From positions 16,430,001-16,494,000 of the forward strand of contig OZ316899.1 of NCBI GenBank assembly GCA_973895155.1: 64,000 bases of DNA, read 5' to 3'. The DNA is from Marsupella aquatica. Its lineage: Eukaryota > Marchantiophyta. Under the pieces are notes generated by a model. It was given only the letters and a program-made list of their open reading frames with translations, did not search any database and was not told the origin of the DNA. The translations under genes were made by a program, and so were the position numbers. Each line of letters starts with the position of its first letter. Position 1 is the first letter of the stretch. Positions 44,076-55,338 of the stretch are shown here, in pieces.

Positions 44076-45843
44076 TCAACTGGGTATCCATTCGACCTGA
44101 ATTTGATCACCGTGCTGTTCATGTGTATAAAAGAATTTCGGTGAGATGTGTTTAATTCTGTCACCTTTTATGAAGCCATGAGCAATTTGATCCACACAGG
44201 GGCGGTTGTCTTCGTAAATAGTAGTGGGCTTTTGAAATTGTTGGCGACCAGTGTGCTTGTGGATGTGATGGAGCATGCTGCGTAACCATACACATTCTCT
44301 GTAGGCTTCATATAGAGCTATGGTTTCTGCATGATTAGAGGATGTTGTGGTTAGTGTTTGCTTGGAGCTTCGCCACGAAATTGCAGTGCCACCTTGAAGA
44401 AAAATGTACCCTGTTTGTGATTTGGCATCTCTAGGGTCAGAGAGGTAGCCGGCATCTGCAAATCCAATCAATTTGTCTTCAGCATCTTTCAGAAAAATAG
44501 ACCAACGTCGACTGTGCCCTTCAGGTATCGAAAAATCCTTTTCAGCCCATTCCAATGGCGGATGGTTGGCTGAGAACTATGTCTGGCCAATAAGTTGACA
44601 GCAAAAGAGATGTCGGGACGAGTCTGATTAGCCAAATACATAAGGGCGCCAATGGCAGAGAGGTAGGGTTTGTCTGATCCAAGAAGAGGTTCTGTTTTGC
44701 CGTGCCTTCTGAACATATCTTTGTTAGTGTCTAAGGAGCGAAGCTCCATTGGTGTGCTGATAGGGTGAGCTGCTTGCATATTGAACTGTCGTAAAATCTT
44801 CTCTGTGTAGGTAGATTGACTAATCAGAATACCATTGTGCAGGTAGTCAAACTGAATGCCGAGGCAGAAGTTAGGTGGACCAAGGTCCCTCATTTTGAAT
44901 GTGCCCTTCAGAATACTGAGTGTATGGGCTGTGAGTTGTGGTGTCCCGAATATATTCAGGTCATCTACATAGATAGCTATTATGACGAATTCCTCTGCCT
45001 CAGATTTCAGAAATAGACAGGGTGCTAGCTCATCATTTATAAATCCCAAAGCTAACATTTCAGCTTGGAATTGTTTATACCACATCCGGCCACTCTCCTT
45101 TAGGCCGTACATTGAACGCAAGATTTGTATGGCATATTCCATTTGAGGTCTCTTGCTGCGTGCAGTAGGCACTTGCTGTGTAGTATGTGGTGGGTATAGC
45201 CCACCAGAGCGTACAGTAGGTCCTGAATTTGTAATTTGCACAATTAAGGGCTCAGTAGGAGCCATCTGGATCATGCCAGATCGTAGTGATTGGACTGATA
45301 TGCCTGACTTCTCCCCCTGAATGTGGAAAGACAATCTATTGAGAAGCTCTGGAGGAGCTTTCATGTAAATTTTGGTATCTAGCATGCCATACAGGTAAGT
45401 TGTTATTACATCCAGGATGTGCATGACTAGCTTGTGTAGTAAAGCAAACGCTATCATGTAGCGGTATGTAATTGAGTCCATCATTGGGGAATGTGTCAGG
45501 TCATAGTCTTGACCTGGGATTTGAGTGTAGCCCTTCACCACTAGTCTGGCCTTATATCTAACTACTTCGCCCTTGGCATTTCTCTTTCGGACGAAGATGA
45601 ATCTGTAGCCGGTCAGATGGCTGTGGGTGGAGCTGGAGTGATTGGTCCAAAAACCTGGCGTTTGATCAAAGAGTCAAGTTCAGAGTTAATAGCCGCTTCC
45701 CATTGGGGCCAGTCTGGATGAGATTGACATTCTGTTACTGTCAATGGATCTGGAGTATCATTGGTTATCTCTTCTGATATCATATATGCAAATGCATCAT
45801 CTATGGTAGTGGTTTCTCGTTTCCAGACTTTGCCTGAATGCAT
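44076..45843 (-). pseudogene. Copia reverse transcriptase and RNase H
   Basis: Minus strand, from about 45,843: SHPDWPQWEAAINSELDSLI, a frame break, then MVKGYTQIPGQDYDLTHSP, LHKLVMHILDVITTYLYGML, YAIQILRSMYGLKESGRMWY and FVIIAIYVDDLNIFGT, the YVDD catalytic box. RNase H follows across a frameshift near 44,520: IGFADAGYLSDPRDAKSQTG, AISWRSSKQTLTTTSSNHAE and TIYEDNRPCVDQIA. An extra stretch at about 45,180-45,330 (MAPTEPLIVQITNSGPTVRS) is not usual in copia RT and may be an internal insertion. Frameshifts keep it from being translated whole. Confidence 0.8.
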
Positions 45844-46035
45844 ATATTGGATGGCTATTTTGTCATTGTCATTAACTAAAGTTGGTTGAGGTCCAGGGGG
45901 TGCAGGTGTGGGTCTTAGGGCTGTAGGTACAACAGCTGTGGTCCGGCGTTGCCTGGGTTGGCTATCTTTTGAGCCTAGTGGTCTGCCCCTTTTTGCCTTA
46001 GGGGGGGCTTCGGTAGCTAGTCGAGTGGGTTGGAT

Positions 46036-47692
46036 TCATGCTGGTGCATTGGCAGCTGGTGTTAAGGACTGAGTGACATTTGCTGCATCATTAAAGGCGT
46101 CTGGGAGTTTCTCTAACATTTGTTGAAGGTGGAGGATTTTCTGTACTTCTGCTTCGGTTTGGACTGTCCGTGGGTCATGCTGGAAGGGGGGTTTTAACTG
46201 CCATTGTAATTCCGGAGTATGGACAAGGGGACTTGATGTCTGGTTCTCCATTAATTTGGGGAAATCATCTTCAATAAAATCACAATCAAGGAACCGTGCC
46301 TTGAATAGATCTGCTGTAGATGGTTCTAAGTACCGAATAATTGATGGTGAGTCGAATCCTACATATATCCCCTGTTGTCTCTGTGGGCCCATCTTGGTGC
46401 GTTTGGGTCCCAAAATGGGGACCAGTACCAAGCAGCCGAAGATGCGAAGGTGAGAGACATCAGGTGGGATCCCGAACAATAATGGTGTGGGGTGTACTTG
46501 TTATAGGCAGATGGTCTGTATCTGATGAGGGAGGAGGCGTGTATGATAGCATGACCCCATGCTGATATAGGTAAATTGGTCTGTAGCAGTAAAGGTCTGG
46601 CTATCATCTGCAGTCGCTTGATTAAGGACTCAGCTATTCTGGAAGTGTACATGGGGGACAGGATACTGAACATTGATCCCTGCAGTTTTGCAGTATGTGT
46701 CAAATGTCCGGGATGTGAATTCACCAGCATTATCGACTCGCAGGGTGCGGATCGGATGATCTGGAAATTGTGATCTTAGTTTCAGTATGTTGGACAGTAT
46801 CCAAGAAAATACAAGGTTTCTGGTTGATAGCAAGGAGACTTGGGACCATTTGGAGGAAGCATCAATGAGTACTAGGAAGTATCAGAAGGGGCCTGATGGG
46901 GGTCTATAGGGCCGCACACATCGGCATGTAGGCGTTCAAGGAATCGGGGTATAGAATATATGGTTTTGTCAATGGAGGGGCGGATGACAAGTTTACCCTG
47001 GGAACATGCTGTGCAGATTTGTTTACTTTGGGATGGGTGTACGCCAAGTGGGATGCCGACTGTGTCCTGAATGATTCTATGGTACATGGTGGTGCCCGGA
47101 TGACAAAGGCGGAGATGGCATTGGTCTGTGAGTGTTCTGGTTGCCTTTTTTGTGTGATATGAATATATGTGAGTGATATAGAGGCCAGGAGGATGGTTTA
47201 ATAGGGTCTCTTTGATTATGAGTCCTGTATTAGTTTCGGCCAAAATGTGCAATACCTCCTGTCGATCTTGTTTGCTGGTATGGATGTGTAAGTTGTTGTC
47301 CCGTATATTACAAAAACTTATCAAGTTGCGGGTGGCTATAGGGGCTATATGGCTGATCAAATGCGGATGGTTGTTCCTCCAGGAAATTGGACTATGGCTG
47401 GGCCATTGCCCTCTTCAATGTGATTCTGTCCAGTGATGGTTGTGACAGGGCAATTGGATCGAATGATCTTGGTGAAGTGTTTCTTGTGGCGTAGTATCGA
47501 GTGGGATGTTCCGCTGTCCACAATACAATGTGTGGGAGCAGGATTGGCAGGGAGGTCGCTTTGTAAACTAACAGTATGAACCTCAGGTAAGGGTGAAGAG
47601 ACTACGTACTGGTCAAGTTCATTGGGTGCCTCTAGGAAATTGCCGTGACGTCCGGGGCCTAGTTGATGCAAATTATCTTGATATAGCTTCAC
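46036..47692 (-). pseudogene. Copia protease and integrase
   Basis: Protease: HCIVDSGTSHSILRHKKHF (DSGT, the active site). The GAG-pre-integrase region HLRLCHPGTTMYHRI with CTACSQGKL gives the HHCC zinc site. The integrase core has LHADVCGPI (first Asp), then RTLRVDNAGEFTSRTFDTY (second Asp) and the end of the core with SIAESLIKRLQMIARPLL in an Asn-Arg poor region. The C-terminal part includes VSHLRIFGCLVLVPILGPKR. Frame changes near 46,870, 46,640 and 46,480 break it. A Pro-rich linker ends it near 46,036. Confidence 0.75.
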
Positions 47693-48601
47693 TAAGTGGG
47701 CAGGGGCACGACAATCTTTTTGTGTGTGACCTTGAGTTCCACATCTAAAACAAGTGGGAGTGTCAGACTTATCTCTGTTGTAGGTGAGGTAGCCTTGACC
47801 TCTACCGTGGATGGAGCTGCGGCCTCCTCCTCTGTTGCCTCTCCGGTTCCAGGTTCATCTCGGTGATGTTTGCCAGTCGTAGCTCCTGCCCATGCCCCGG
47901 TTGAAGCGGCCTCGTCCTCTTCCTGTCGAACGTCCTCTGCCGCCATAGAAACTTCTGCCTCTGCCTCTAGTGCTGCCTTTCCTCTGTTGAAGTGGGTCTC
48001 GGTCTTGGTTGGTGGTGCAGCATTGCCGGGTGGTCGAGTTTTGGCGTTTTCAAGGAGCAAGATCTGGTGCTTTTCTGCTAATAGCATGTAAGCGATTAGT
48101 TCAGAATATTTGGTAAAAGTTCATGTTACGGTATTGTGCCGAGAGTACCAGGTTTGTAGCATGAAATGTTGATAGCGTCTTCTTGATTTGTTCTTCGTTT
48201 GCTACAGGGTGATTGCACACTGCTAGCTGTGAGGTGATACGAAATAACTCGGTGTTGTAGTTGGCAATTGTAGCATGGTCTTGAACTCGTAAGTTGATCC
48301 AATCGTGGCATGCTGCAGGGAGTGATATAGTTTTCATGTGATCAAAGCGAGATTGTAGGTCCTCCCAGAGTAAGTGTGGGTTATATTGATTCAAGTACTG
48401 TCGCTTCAATGGGGCTGCTAAGTGATGACGGATGAGGATGAGGGCCTTTGCCTTCTCTTGAAGAGTGCATCCAGCGTCTCTGGTGATCGTGTCTTGGAGA
48501 GATTTGGAGCTGAGATGTGCTTCAATATCCAGGGACCACGATAAGTAATTGGCCCCATCAATTGACAGTGCCTCAAATAAAAGTTTCTCTACGGTGGTCA
48601 A
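47692..48601 (-). pseudogene. Copia Gag
   Basis: ATG at 48,601: FEALSIDGANYLSWSLDIEA, PHLLWEDLQSRFDHMKTISL and QDHATIANYNTELFRITSQL, as in UBN2-type copia Gag. After a frame change near 48,100, an Arg/Gly-rich segment leads to a CCHC knuckle CFRCGTQGHTQKDC (about 47,750-47,705), which merges into the protease. Confidence 0.75.
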
Positions 48602-49005
48602 TGTGTCTATCCGGGGTAGTCTATGAATGTGAACTGTTGGAAATCAATGTCGAATGTTCAGAATGCTATAAATGTCGGATTTAGCTGCCTTGAGCATTTT
48701 CGTGTGGATTTCGTGGATGGATGACTGTGGCGCTCTTCCTTCGTAAAAGTGAATGTGGGCAATTTGATGGAATGCAAAGCCTCGCTGCAGGAATGATCGC
48801 TGATCTCTGGTGGGGGTCAATTAATCTCAAGTGTTGGGTGACGCTTCACAGAGTTTGGAAGAAAATCACGAAGATGAGTTGTGGATACAATCGCTTTTGG
48901 GTAGTGCGTAGTATGGCATTGATGGCTTGTGATCTAGCTTGTTTGATTTGTGGACAGTCAGTTCATGTGCCAGTGTATGAGAAAAAAAATTCTATGCTCA
49001 GCTTT

Positions 49006-49025
49006 GGCAGCTCGTGCTGATAACG
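49006..49025 (-). other. Copia primer binding site
   Basis: On the minus strand CGTTATCAGCACGAGCTGCC directly follows the 5' LTR. It contains TTATCAGCACGAGC, the usual plant copia PBS, complementary to an internal part of initiator tRNA-Met. Confidence 0.8.
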
Positions 49026-49224
49026 TATTCAGAGACAAGAAGATGAGAGTAGAACATACACCAAAACTGGAGGTTCCCTCCAACTTCCATTACCTTATAG
49101 AGTCCCTAAGGACTCGATCTATTACATGCGGTTAGGTTGTTAGTAACAACCTAAGCTTCGGTTAGTTAGGACTAACTAACCCTACTATTATGACTCGGGT
49201 TAGTGTTAACTCCATATTACAACA
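49026..49224 (-). repeat. Copia 5' LTR
   Basis: 199 bp; partner of 43,246-43,444. Differences seen include CAACAACT/CAAAACT, GCTTTGG/GCTTCGG and ACTTGGG/ACTCGGG. Confidence 0.9.
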
Positions 49225-49510
49225 TAGGCATTATTTGCTAGGGTACAAGGTAATCTTTCATACTGATCATGAAAGTTTGAAATACCTAGTGAATAAGCCA
49301 GACCTTACAGGCAAGGTAGCAAGATGGATATTGCTATTATAGGAATTTGACTACGAGCTAAAAATCAAGCCGAGAAAGCTTTAGGGTTTAGGGTTTGTTT
49401 GCTGTTGTTTTTGCTTACAATTTAGCCTATAAATCCACTACCGGTCATACCCCCTTTTTCTTAACCTTTGGATAAAAAGCTCTGGTACCCATGTGTGATG
49501 CCAATGACAT
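49225..49510 (+). pseudogene. RNase H end and integrase tail of gypsy element 2
   Basis: RNase H resumes exactly where it broke off: HYLLGYKVIFHTDHESLKYL, VNKPDLTGKVARW, a stop, EFDYELKIKP. After a junction at 49,380-49,397 it jumps to AYNLAYKSTTGHTPFFLTFG, the end of an integrase core, so the RNase H end and most of integrase are deleted. Confidence 0.7.
49380..49397 (+). repeat. Telomere-type repeat at a deletion junction
   Basis: TTTAGGGTTTAGGGTTTG, two and a half plant telomere units, exactly at the RNase H/integrase deletion junction. Confidence 0.6.
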
Positions 49511-50149
49511 GGTCCTTATTCTATAATCTGATTAACTAGGCTGTTGTATGCAAGGAGTAGCTATTGATATTGCATAACAATTAGCAAGCTGGTAAGAATA
49601 AGGGCAATCATGTCGTTAAGAGTAGGGATAAAGGTATTTCAACTTGAAGACTGCACAACCAAGGCAGACACAGTTGAGGTAGTCACTGTCAAGGCCACAA
49701 AGGAGAAACTGGGGAAGAGAGGATTCAACTCTTCAAGCATACCATCTTCTTGACAAGCAAGATGGAGCATGAAGGCTCTTCAAGACGCCGGTAAAGAGGT
49801 AGGTGTGGTAATTCAAGGAAGCAAGTCTCCATGGCTGAATATGAAGCTGTGGGGTATGGAACTCCAAACTCAGGATGAAATCTAAATGTCTTGGGTGTGT
49901 AGCTTCATTTTGTTAGTTAGGTTAGTGGTTCATAGTCTAGTCTTAGAATGTTAGGGAAATAAAAGGCTATGTTGCGGGTGGTCGGCGACCATATCTCGTT
50001 CAATATGTCACCAAATCCGGATCTATAAAGAGCATTGGAAAGATCTAGTCAAGGCAAGTAAAATCCATAGAAAACACTTGGGAAACGGAGGTGTATTAAG
50101 AAAGATACGATCTGATTAGTGTGACAGGTTAACTTGTGGCCGGAATTAG
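49511..50149 (+). other. Decayed 3' part of gypsy element 2, no gene
   Basis: Scraps of coding-like frame (VGIKVFQLEDCTTKADTVEV, ATKEKLGKRGFNSSSIPSS), then non-coding. A TG at about 50,123 (TGTGACAGGTTAAC) may start the LTR; not proven. Confidence 0.35.
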
Positions 50150-50450
50150 CGGATTCAGCTTTGGTTTTGGGTTACCCTAAGCTCGGCCACGGCTTAGCTT
50201 TTGTGAGCATGGCTTCAGCTTAGCTCAGGTCAGCACAGCTTTAGCTTAGGCTTAACTTGGGTTTGGATTAGATTGATCCCGGGTTAGACTGAACTCGGGT
50301 TAGCCTAAACTCGGGCTCGGGTTAGCATAGGTAAGCTCGGGTTTGGGCTCAGCTTAGCCTAGGTTAGCAGATAGCGGGTAGTGGCCTAACCTGAGACCAT
50401 GGGTTAGCCAAACTCGGGTTAGCTATGTAACTTGGGTTAGCGCAGAAATG
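50150..50450 (+). repeat. Degenerate CTCGGGTTAGC repeats
   Basis: About a dozen copies of GGGTTAGC, GCTTAGC or CTCGGGTTAG-like words within 300 bp, with variable spacing. Lies upstream of the TATA box at 50,771, so it would be in the U3 of the LTR. Confidence 0.6.
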
Positions 50451-50759
50451 AGTACCCCCTCTCGGTTACGAGGGCATAGCTTTCTGTGTATTTGACCAAA
50501 TCGGCTATAATTGACCTCGTTGGAAAGAGGAGCTCAAGACACTTCCAACGCTGCTATCCATGCAGCAAATGGTTGAATAGAGAAATTGGGAGAGGAGGCA
50601 CAAGCTTGCAAAAACTATGGAGGAGGGCCAAATCCGAAGTACATAGCCAATTTGAGATAGAAATAAAGCTGCAAGTTAGGGTTCGGTAGTTAGAGATAGT
50701 GGCAGCTCTGTTAGGGTTGGGATGAGGCTCCAGCAGCGTAGCATCCACCCATTTGGACT

Positions 50760-51965
50760 CAATGTGAGAGTATATAGAGTAGCCCCCCGGTAGAGGCAGG
50801 GGGGACTTCAGTTGTGTGATCTCACGTAGACTGAACAACGGGGAGGAGCTCTGTGCAAGGAAGGCTAGGCTTGGAAGCTATGTGTTGGGAAGAGCTTGGT
50901 TGTGCTATTACTCTGGGAGTGATCAGCCACGCTTCACAGCAACAATTGGCCAGGTTTGCAAGCTGGATTGTGGCTCTTTCTAGTAGGCAACACCACTGGG
51001 TTCTTTTCCCCTGATACAGAGCCTTGGTGATAGGTGATGTGTTGGTGATTGTAAAATGTGGGGAGGATTTCAATGTTATTTGCGGTGAGCACATTAGGGA
51101 GGCTGAGATACTGATTGAGGGGTAGCAGAAGGAGCATTTACAGTTTAGTCTGGCAAGGCTACGTGATCCATGGGGAGTCCCGGCCTTTGTCTGGTAGAGA
51201 GCACTAAGGGATTTATGGCCAGAGTTGAGCTTGCAAGGCAAGCGTGAGGCCGGGCCTCATTGTAGTCTGGGGTAGATTGCCGTTAGGCCTGGTACCAGCT
51301 GTGAAGTCAAGTCAACTGTGCATGAGTAACTTGCCATTCTAAAATGGAGGTGTGAGATCTATATGTGCCCCCAAGAATGAAGTGTAGTGAAGGAGGTTGA
51401 GTTCAAGATTGAGTTTGCAAGGCAAGTACGGGATTGGTTTGAGTCCAATCTGCCATTGCAATCTGGAGTGAGCCGGGCTCAGGTTCAGGATTGAGCTTGC
51501 ATGGCAAGCACGGGGCTTGCAGGGCAAGCACGTCGCAATCTGGAGTAGATAGTCTTCGGGCCTATTGTTTGGATCAAGTGTTCTCAGTGAACTATTGTGC
51601 ACATCTTTGAATCTAATTGAGTTTTCCTCTCAGGCCTCATTTCTCTCATGGATGTGTGTGTGTGAGGCAATCTGAGTGTATGATGGGACTAGCAGCGCCA
51701 CTGAGAGGTGTACCGGGTGCATTGAAGTGGGTTGGGTGAGGGCTATCATAGCTCTGATTGCTGAGAGTGGAATGGCAGAGTGGTGGGGCAATGGCTTAGA
51801 AGTCCATAAGCCGGGAATCAGTCAGGATTCACTGGTTTATGGATACATTGTGGCGGCAAAATTGAAATATACCTATGACAATAAGCATACGTATAGACAT
51901 ATGCACACCGTAGCGCTAGGCCCTGTGTGTACGGACCCGATATGAAGACCCCTTCTCACCAGAAC
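50760..51965 (+). other. LTR-like region of gypsy element 2: TATA box, R and U5
   Basis: TATATAG (50,771-50,777) is followed by CCCCCCGGTAGAGGCAGGGGGG, which matches 13,313-13,329. GGGGAGTCCCGGCC, GCCGGGCCTCATTGTAGT and AGCAGCGCC follow in the same order as in 13,369-13,640. This links the element to the 4.0-kb LTR-like unit at 9,979. Internal phrases such as GCTTGCAAGGCAAGC recur (51,226; 51,414; 51,497). No protein. Confidence 0.5.
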
Positions 51966-52144
51966 TATCATGAGCACAGGGTCTGATTCCCAACCTTGGT
52001 TCCTAGGGATTGAGCTTTGATGATGTGTGATAGAGTCTTGCTATGATAGTCTGGTGTTAAGGGCATAAACTGGTGTTTACCAACCTTCACAGCATCCCTT
52101 TGTGATCCTCAGGTACAAGGAGATGGTTTTGGCACCCAATAGTG

Positions 52145-52388
52145 ATGTTTTTGGTGTTAAGACCCATGTCAATCGCGTGACACTGACAGACGATTAACTA
52201 GGAAGTTATGGGCGTTGCCAGTTGGTGGCGTGCCCATACATGCGAGATAGGGTTTGGGTTGGGGACCAAAAGTTTGGGGACCAAAGGTGATCCAGGGGTG
52301 GCAAGTCTCCAGAAGCATATATGAGGGGAGTGGTGTCTCCCTGGGGGCTAAGGGCAAGCCCGAACTTGTGAGTCGCGGTGGTCGTGAG
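52145..52388 (+). mobile_element. LTR fragment of the chromovirus family
   Basis: GTTATGGGCGTTGCCA through GTGTCTCCCTGGGGGCTAAGG matches the LTR at 20,575-20,750 in the same orientation. It is cut at about 52,388, where chromovirus sequence on the other strand begins. Confidence 0.65.
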
Positions 52389-52424
52389 TGGTGGGCCTAG
52401 CCACCCAACGCCCTCACCAATCCG

Positions 52425-54970
52425 ACCTTGGGGGTCTCCAACACCACCAAAATTGGATTATCCTTGTGGGCCCATCGTATGATACGATAGGGCCCCACAT
52501 ATCTAGGAGGCAGCTTCCTACTTATGTTCCCGTGGTATTGCTCAGGTCTCAACTGGAACCAGACGCTCTCCCCAATTTCAAAGCTTGCCTAGCGTCGATG
52601 TTTATCCCCTTGCTCCTTGTACCGACTTTGGGCAAGGGTCATACCCTTAGGCGTCGCTCTCGAATAAAATCATCCGCAGAAGGAACCTTGCTTTCGTCTG
52701 CCAAGCTTTCGGATTTATAAACCAGGAGGGCGCCCTTGGCGTCCTTCTTGTGGCCAACATAAACGGCGCAAACCCCGTCGCCGAATGCTTGGTCGAGTTA
52801 TACCTAAACTCGGCCATTGTTAAGTGTTTTGCCCAATCCTTTTGATTGGCCATCACAAAGTGACGCAAGTAGTCCTCCACGATACCATTCACCTGTTCCG
52901 TTTGGCCATCTGTCTCATGATGATACGTTGATCCCCTAGTCAGGTCCAACCCGGATAACCGAACCAACGCCTTCCAAAAATGGCCTGTGAACTTGGTATT
53001 GCGATCGAACAGGATATGCAACGACAATCCCCATTGTCGGAAGACATTGTCAAACACTAGACCGGCAACCTCTCAGGCCAAAACCATTTTCGTAGTAGGC
53101 AAGAAATACGCCATCTTGGAAAAACGATCCACGGTTGTTAAGATGGAGTTACTGTCGTGGGACTCAGGTAACCCAACAATGAAGTCCATGGAGATAGACT
53201 CCCATGGAGCCGCAGCTACTGGTAAGGGTTGCAGAAGTCCTCCTTTTGCCCTATAGACCGTTTGGTTCTTTTGGCACAAGTAACAACTTTGCACGTGGCG
53301 AAGGACCAATTGCTTCATGTCCAGCCAATACACATCTTGCGACATGCTGCAATACGTAGCGGCTTGTCCTCCATGCCCTCCCTAGGGCAAGTCGTGGTAC
53401 TTTTGCAGGACCTCTAACCTTAGAGACTCTGGTATGTACACACGCCTTTGCTTGTATTGCCATACCTGAACATTATGTGTCGTATCCAGCCCCAATGACA
53501 CGTGCCTTACCCTGCCTTGGCTACCCCCATTGCTTTGCCATTCCTTAGCTAACCTGTCATCCTCATACGCTGCGGCCAGAACCTTTGGCCACTTGGATTT
53601 GAGCATCGTGATCCCATTGACACAATGATGGTCCTTACGCAATAACGCGTCAGCTGCCGTGTTTGTCTTCCCAGGAACGTGACTGACTTCAAAATCAAAA
53701 TCCGCCAAGAACATATGCCAGCGCATTTCCTTGGGGTTGAGCCTTGGCTAAGAACTGAAGTACCCGGTCGACGAGCTATCTGTGTGGATTACCACTTTGG
53801 GACCGTTCTTAAGGTAAATCTCCCACTTCTTCAACGCATAGATCACAACATACATTTCCCTTTCCGGTGTGATCCAATGATTTTCCAACTTACATGACTC
53901 GAAGGCCACAGGACGCCCATCTTGATGAAGACAGACGCCAATGGCATAATCACTTGCGTCTGTCCAAATTTCGAACGGCTTTCCCATCTCAGGTAACTTT
54001 AGAACCGGTGGCGTTAGCATTTAGCCACTTAAGTTCTAGGAATGCTAACTCGCAATCCTGTGTCCACACAAACACTTTGATTTTCAACGTTAGTGCGTTT
54101 AGGGGCCTCGTGATCCTTGCATAGTCTTTCATGTATCTCCTATAGAACCCCGTAAATCCTAAGAAGGCTCTAACTTGCCTTACATTGGACGGGCGCTCCC
54201 ATTCTTTGATCTCCTTAAGTTTGTCCTGACTAGGCGTAATCCCTTCCGGGGTAAAGGTATGGCCGAGGAACTGAATCTCGTTCATTGCAAACTCGCACTT
54301 GCTAGGTTTAGCAAAGAGACGAGCCTTACAAAGGCCAGAGAACACTTCTTTGAGCAACTGCTCATGTTCCTCCAACGTTTTTGAGTAGATTAGGATGTCG
54401 TCAATAAAGACGACCACTCCTTGGTCCAACAAGTCATGAAAGATGGTATTCATCATCTTCATGAACGTTGCGGTTGCATTACACAACCCGAATGGCATAA
54501 CCAAAAACTCATAGGATCCGAATCTTGTGCGCATCGCGGTCTTATACTCGTCTCCCTTACCCATGCGGATCTAGTAATACCCAGACCGCAAGTCCACATT
54601 TGAAAACTTCCTAGCCCCGGAGAGGCAATTGAAGAGGTCATCCATATGAGGTAACGGGTACTTGTTGTTTACCGTCTGCTTATTGAGGGCCCGATAATCT
54701 GCGCACAATCTCAAAGTACCATCATTTTTGGACACAAACAATGCGGACTCTTACTAGGACGAATGAACCCTTGGTCAATCAGCTCTTCCAAGGCGTTCTT
54801 CAACATCATTCGTTCGTTCAAGTTCAAACGATAAGGAGCTTTAGCTTGAGGGGCCGAACCTGGCTCCAACTCAACTTGGTGATCCACTTCTCTCCGCGGG
54901 GGTAAACCTTTAGGTAGCTTCTGCGAGAGCACATCATTGAATTCCTCTAAAATTTCAGGAATTCGACCGC
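52425..54970 (-). pseudogene. Chromovirus reverse transcriptase, RNase H and integrase
   Basis: RT: KGLPPRREVDHQVELEPGSA, MGKGDEYKTAMRTRFGSYEF, LVMPFGLCNATATFMKMM and the catalytic VVFIDDILIYSKTLEEHEQL; FLGFTGFYRRYMKDYAR closes the thumb. RNase H: FEIWTDASDYAIGVCLHQDG (catalytic Asp), YALKKWEIYLKNG, VSHVPGKTNTAADALL. Integrase: CYLCQKNQTVYRAKGGL, APWESISMDFIVGLPESH (first Asp), FDNVFRQWGLSLHILFDRNT (second Asp), TYHHETDGQTEQVNGIVEDY (Glu). Frameshifts near 54,580, 54,000 and 53,400 break it. The end after LETPK is lost with the chromodomain. Confidence 0.8.
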
Positions 54971-55338
54971 TGTCGGGCCTGACCTTAGCTGACTTAACCT
55001 TTGGCTACAAAGCAGCCTCCTTAACTGGGAGGAGATGAAAGAAGAAACATTCATGTCCACCCTTGAAGTCTTTCCACCATTGCTTTGCCAATACACACGG
55101 AGACAACCACGACATTTTACTTACTTTGAGAAATCTTTATTTATTTTTGGTAACTTTGTGTACAACAATGGGCTCACCACCCTTAATGGGAAAATGGAGC
55201 ACTTCACCCCCCGGTTTCAAGGTAACATTGTGCTTTTTGAGATAACCTACCAACAAAAATGAAGTCTACGGCTAGACCGTCTAGAACGTAGAACATCTCA
55301 TGACGAACAAAATTTTGTTGTTCGCCTGTGACCCCTAC

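Larger units (their letters stand above)
43246..49224 (-). mobile_element. Ty1/copia element, full length, two 199-bp LTRs, TSD TAGGC
   Basis: LTRs at 43,246-43,444 and 49,026-49,224 differ at only a few positions. TAGGC flanks both sides (43,241-43,245 and 49,225-49,229), interrupting the RNase H codons of gypsy element 2. On the minus strand the LTR begins TGTTGTAATATGG and ends CTCTGAATA, so the 3' end is not the canonical CA. PBS and a purine-rich tract (AAGGGGGAG beside the 3' LTR) are in place. Gene order gag-PR-IN-RT-RH is that of copia. Near-identical LTRs mean a young insertion, although the ORFs are broken. Confidence 0.9.
38838..51965 (+). mobile_element. Ty3/gypsy element 2, interrupted by a copia insertion
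   Basis: Gag, zinc knuckles, protease, reverse transcriptase and RNase H run along the plus strand to 43,245. A copia element occupies 43,246-49,224. RNase H resumes at 49,225, followed by a short integrase tail and LTR-like DNA with a TATA box (50,771-50,777). Most of integrase is deleted near 49,380. The 5' LTR was not found. Broken by many stops. Confidence 0.65.

Noticed and set aside
51905-51925. TAGCGCTAGGCCCTG as another member of the palindrome family
   Set aside because: Only one arm is present and it lies in an unrelated LTR region.
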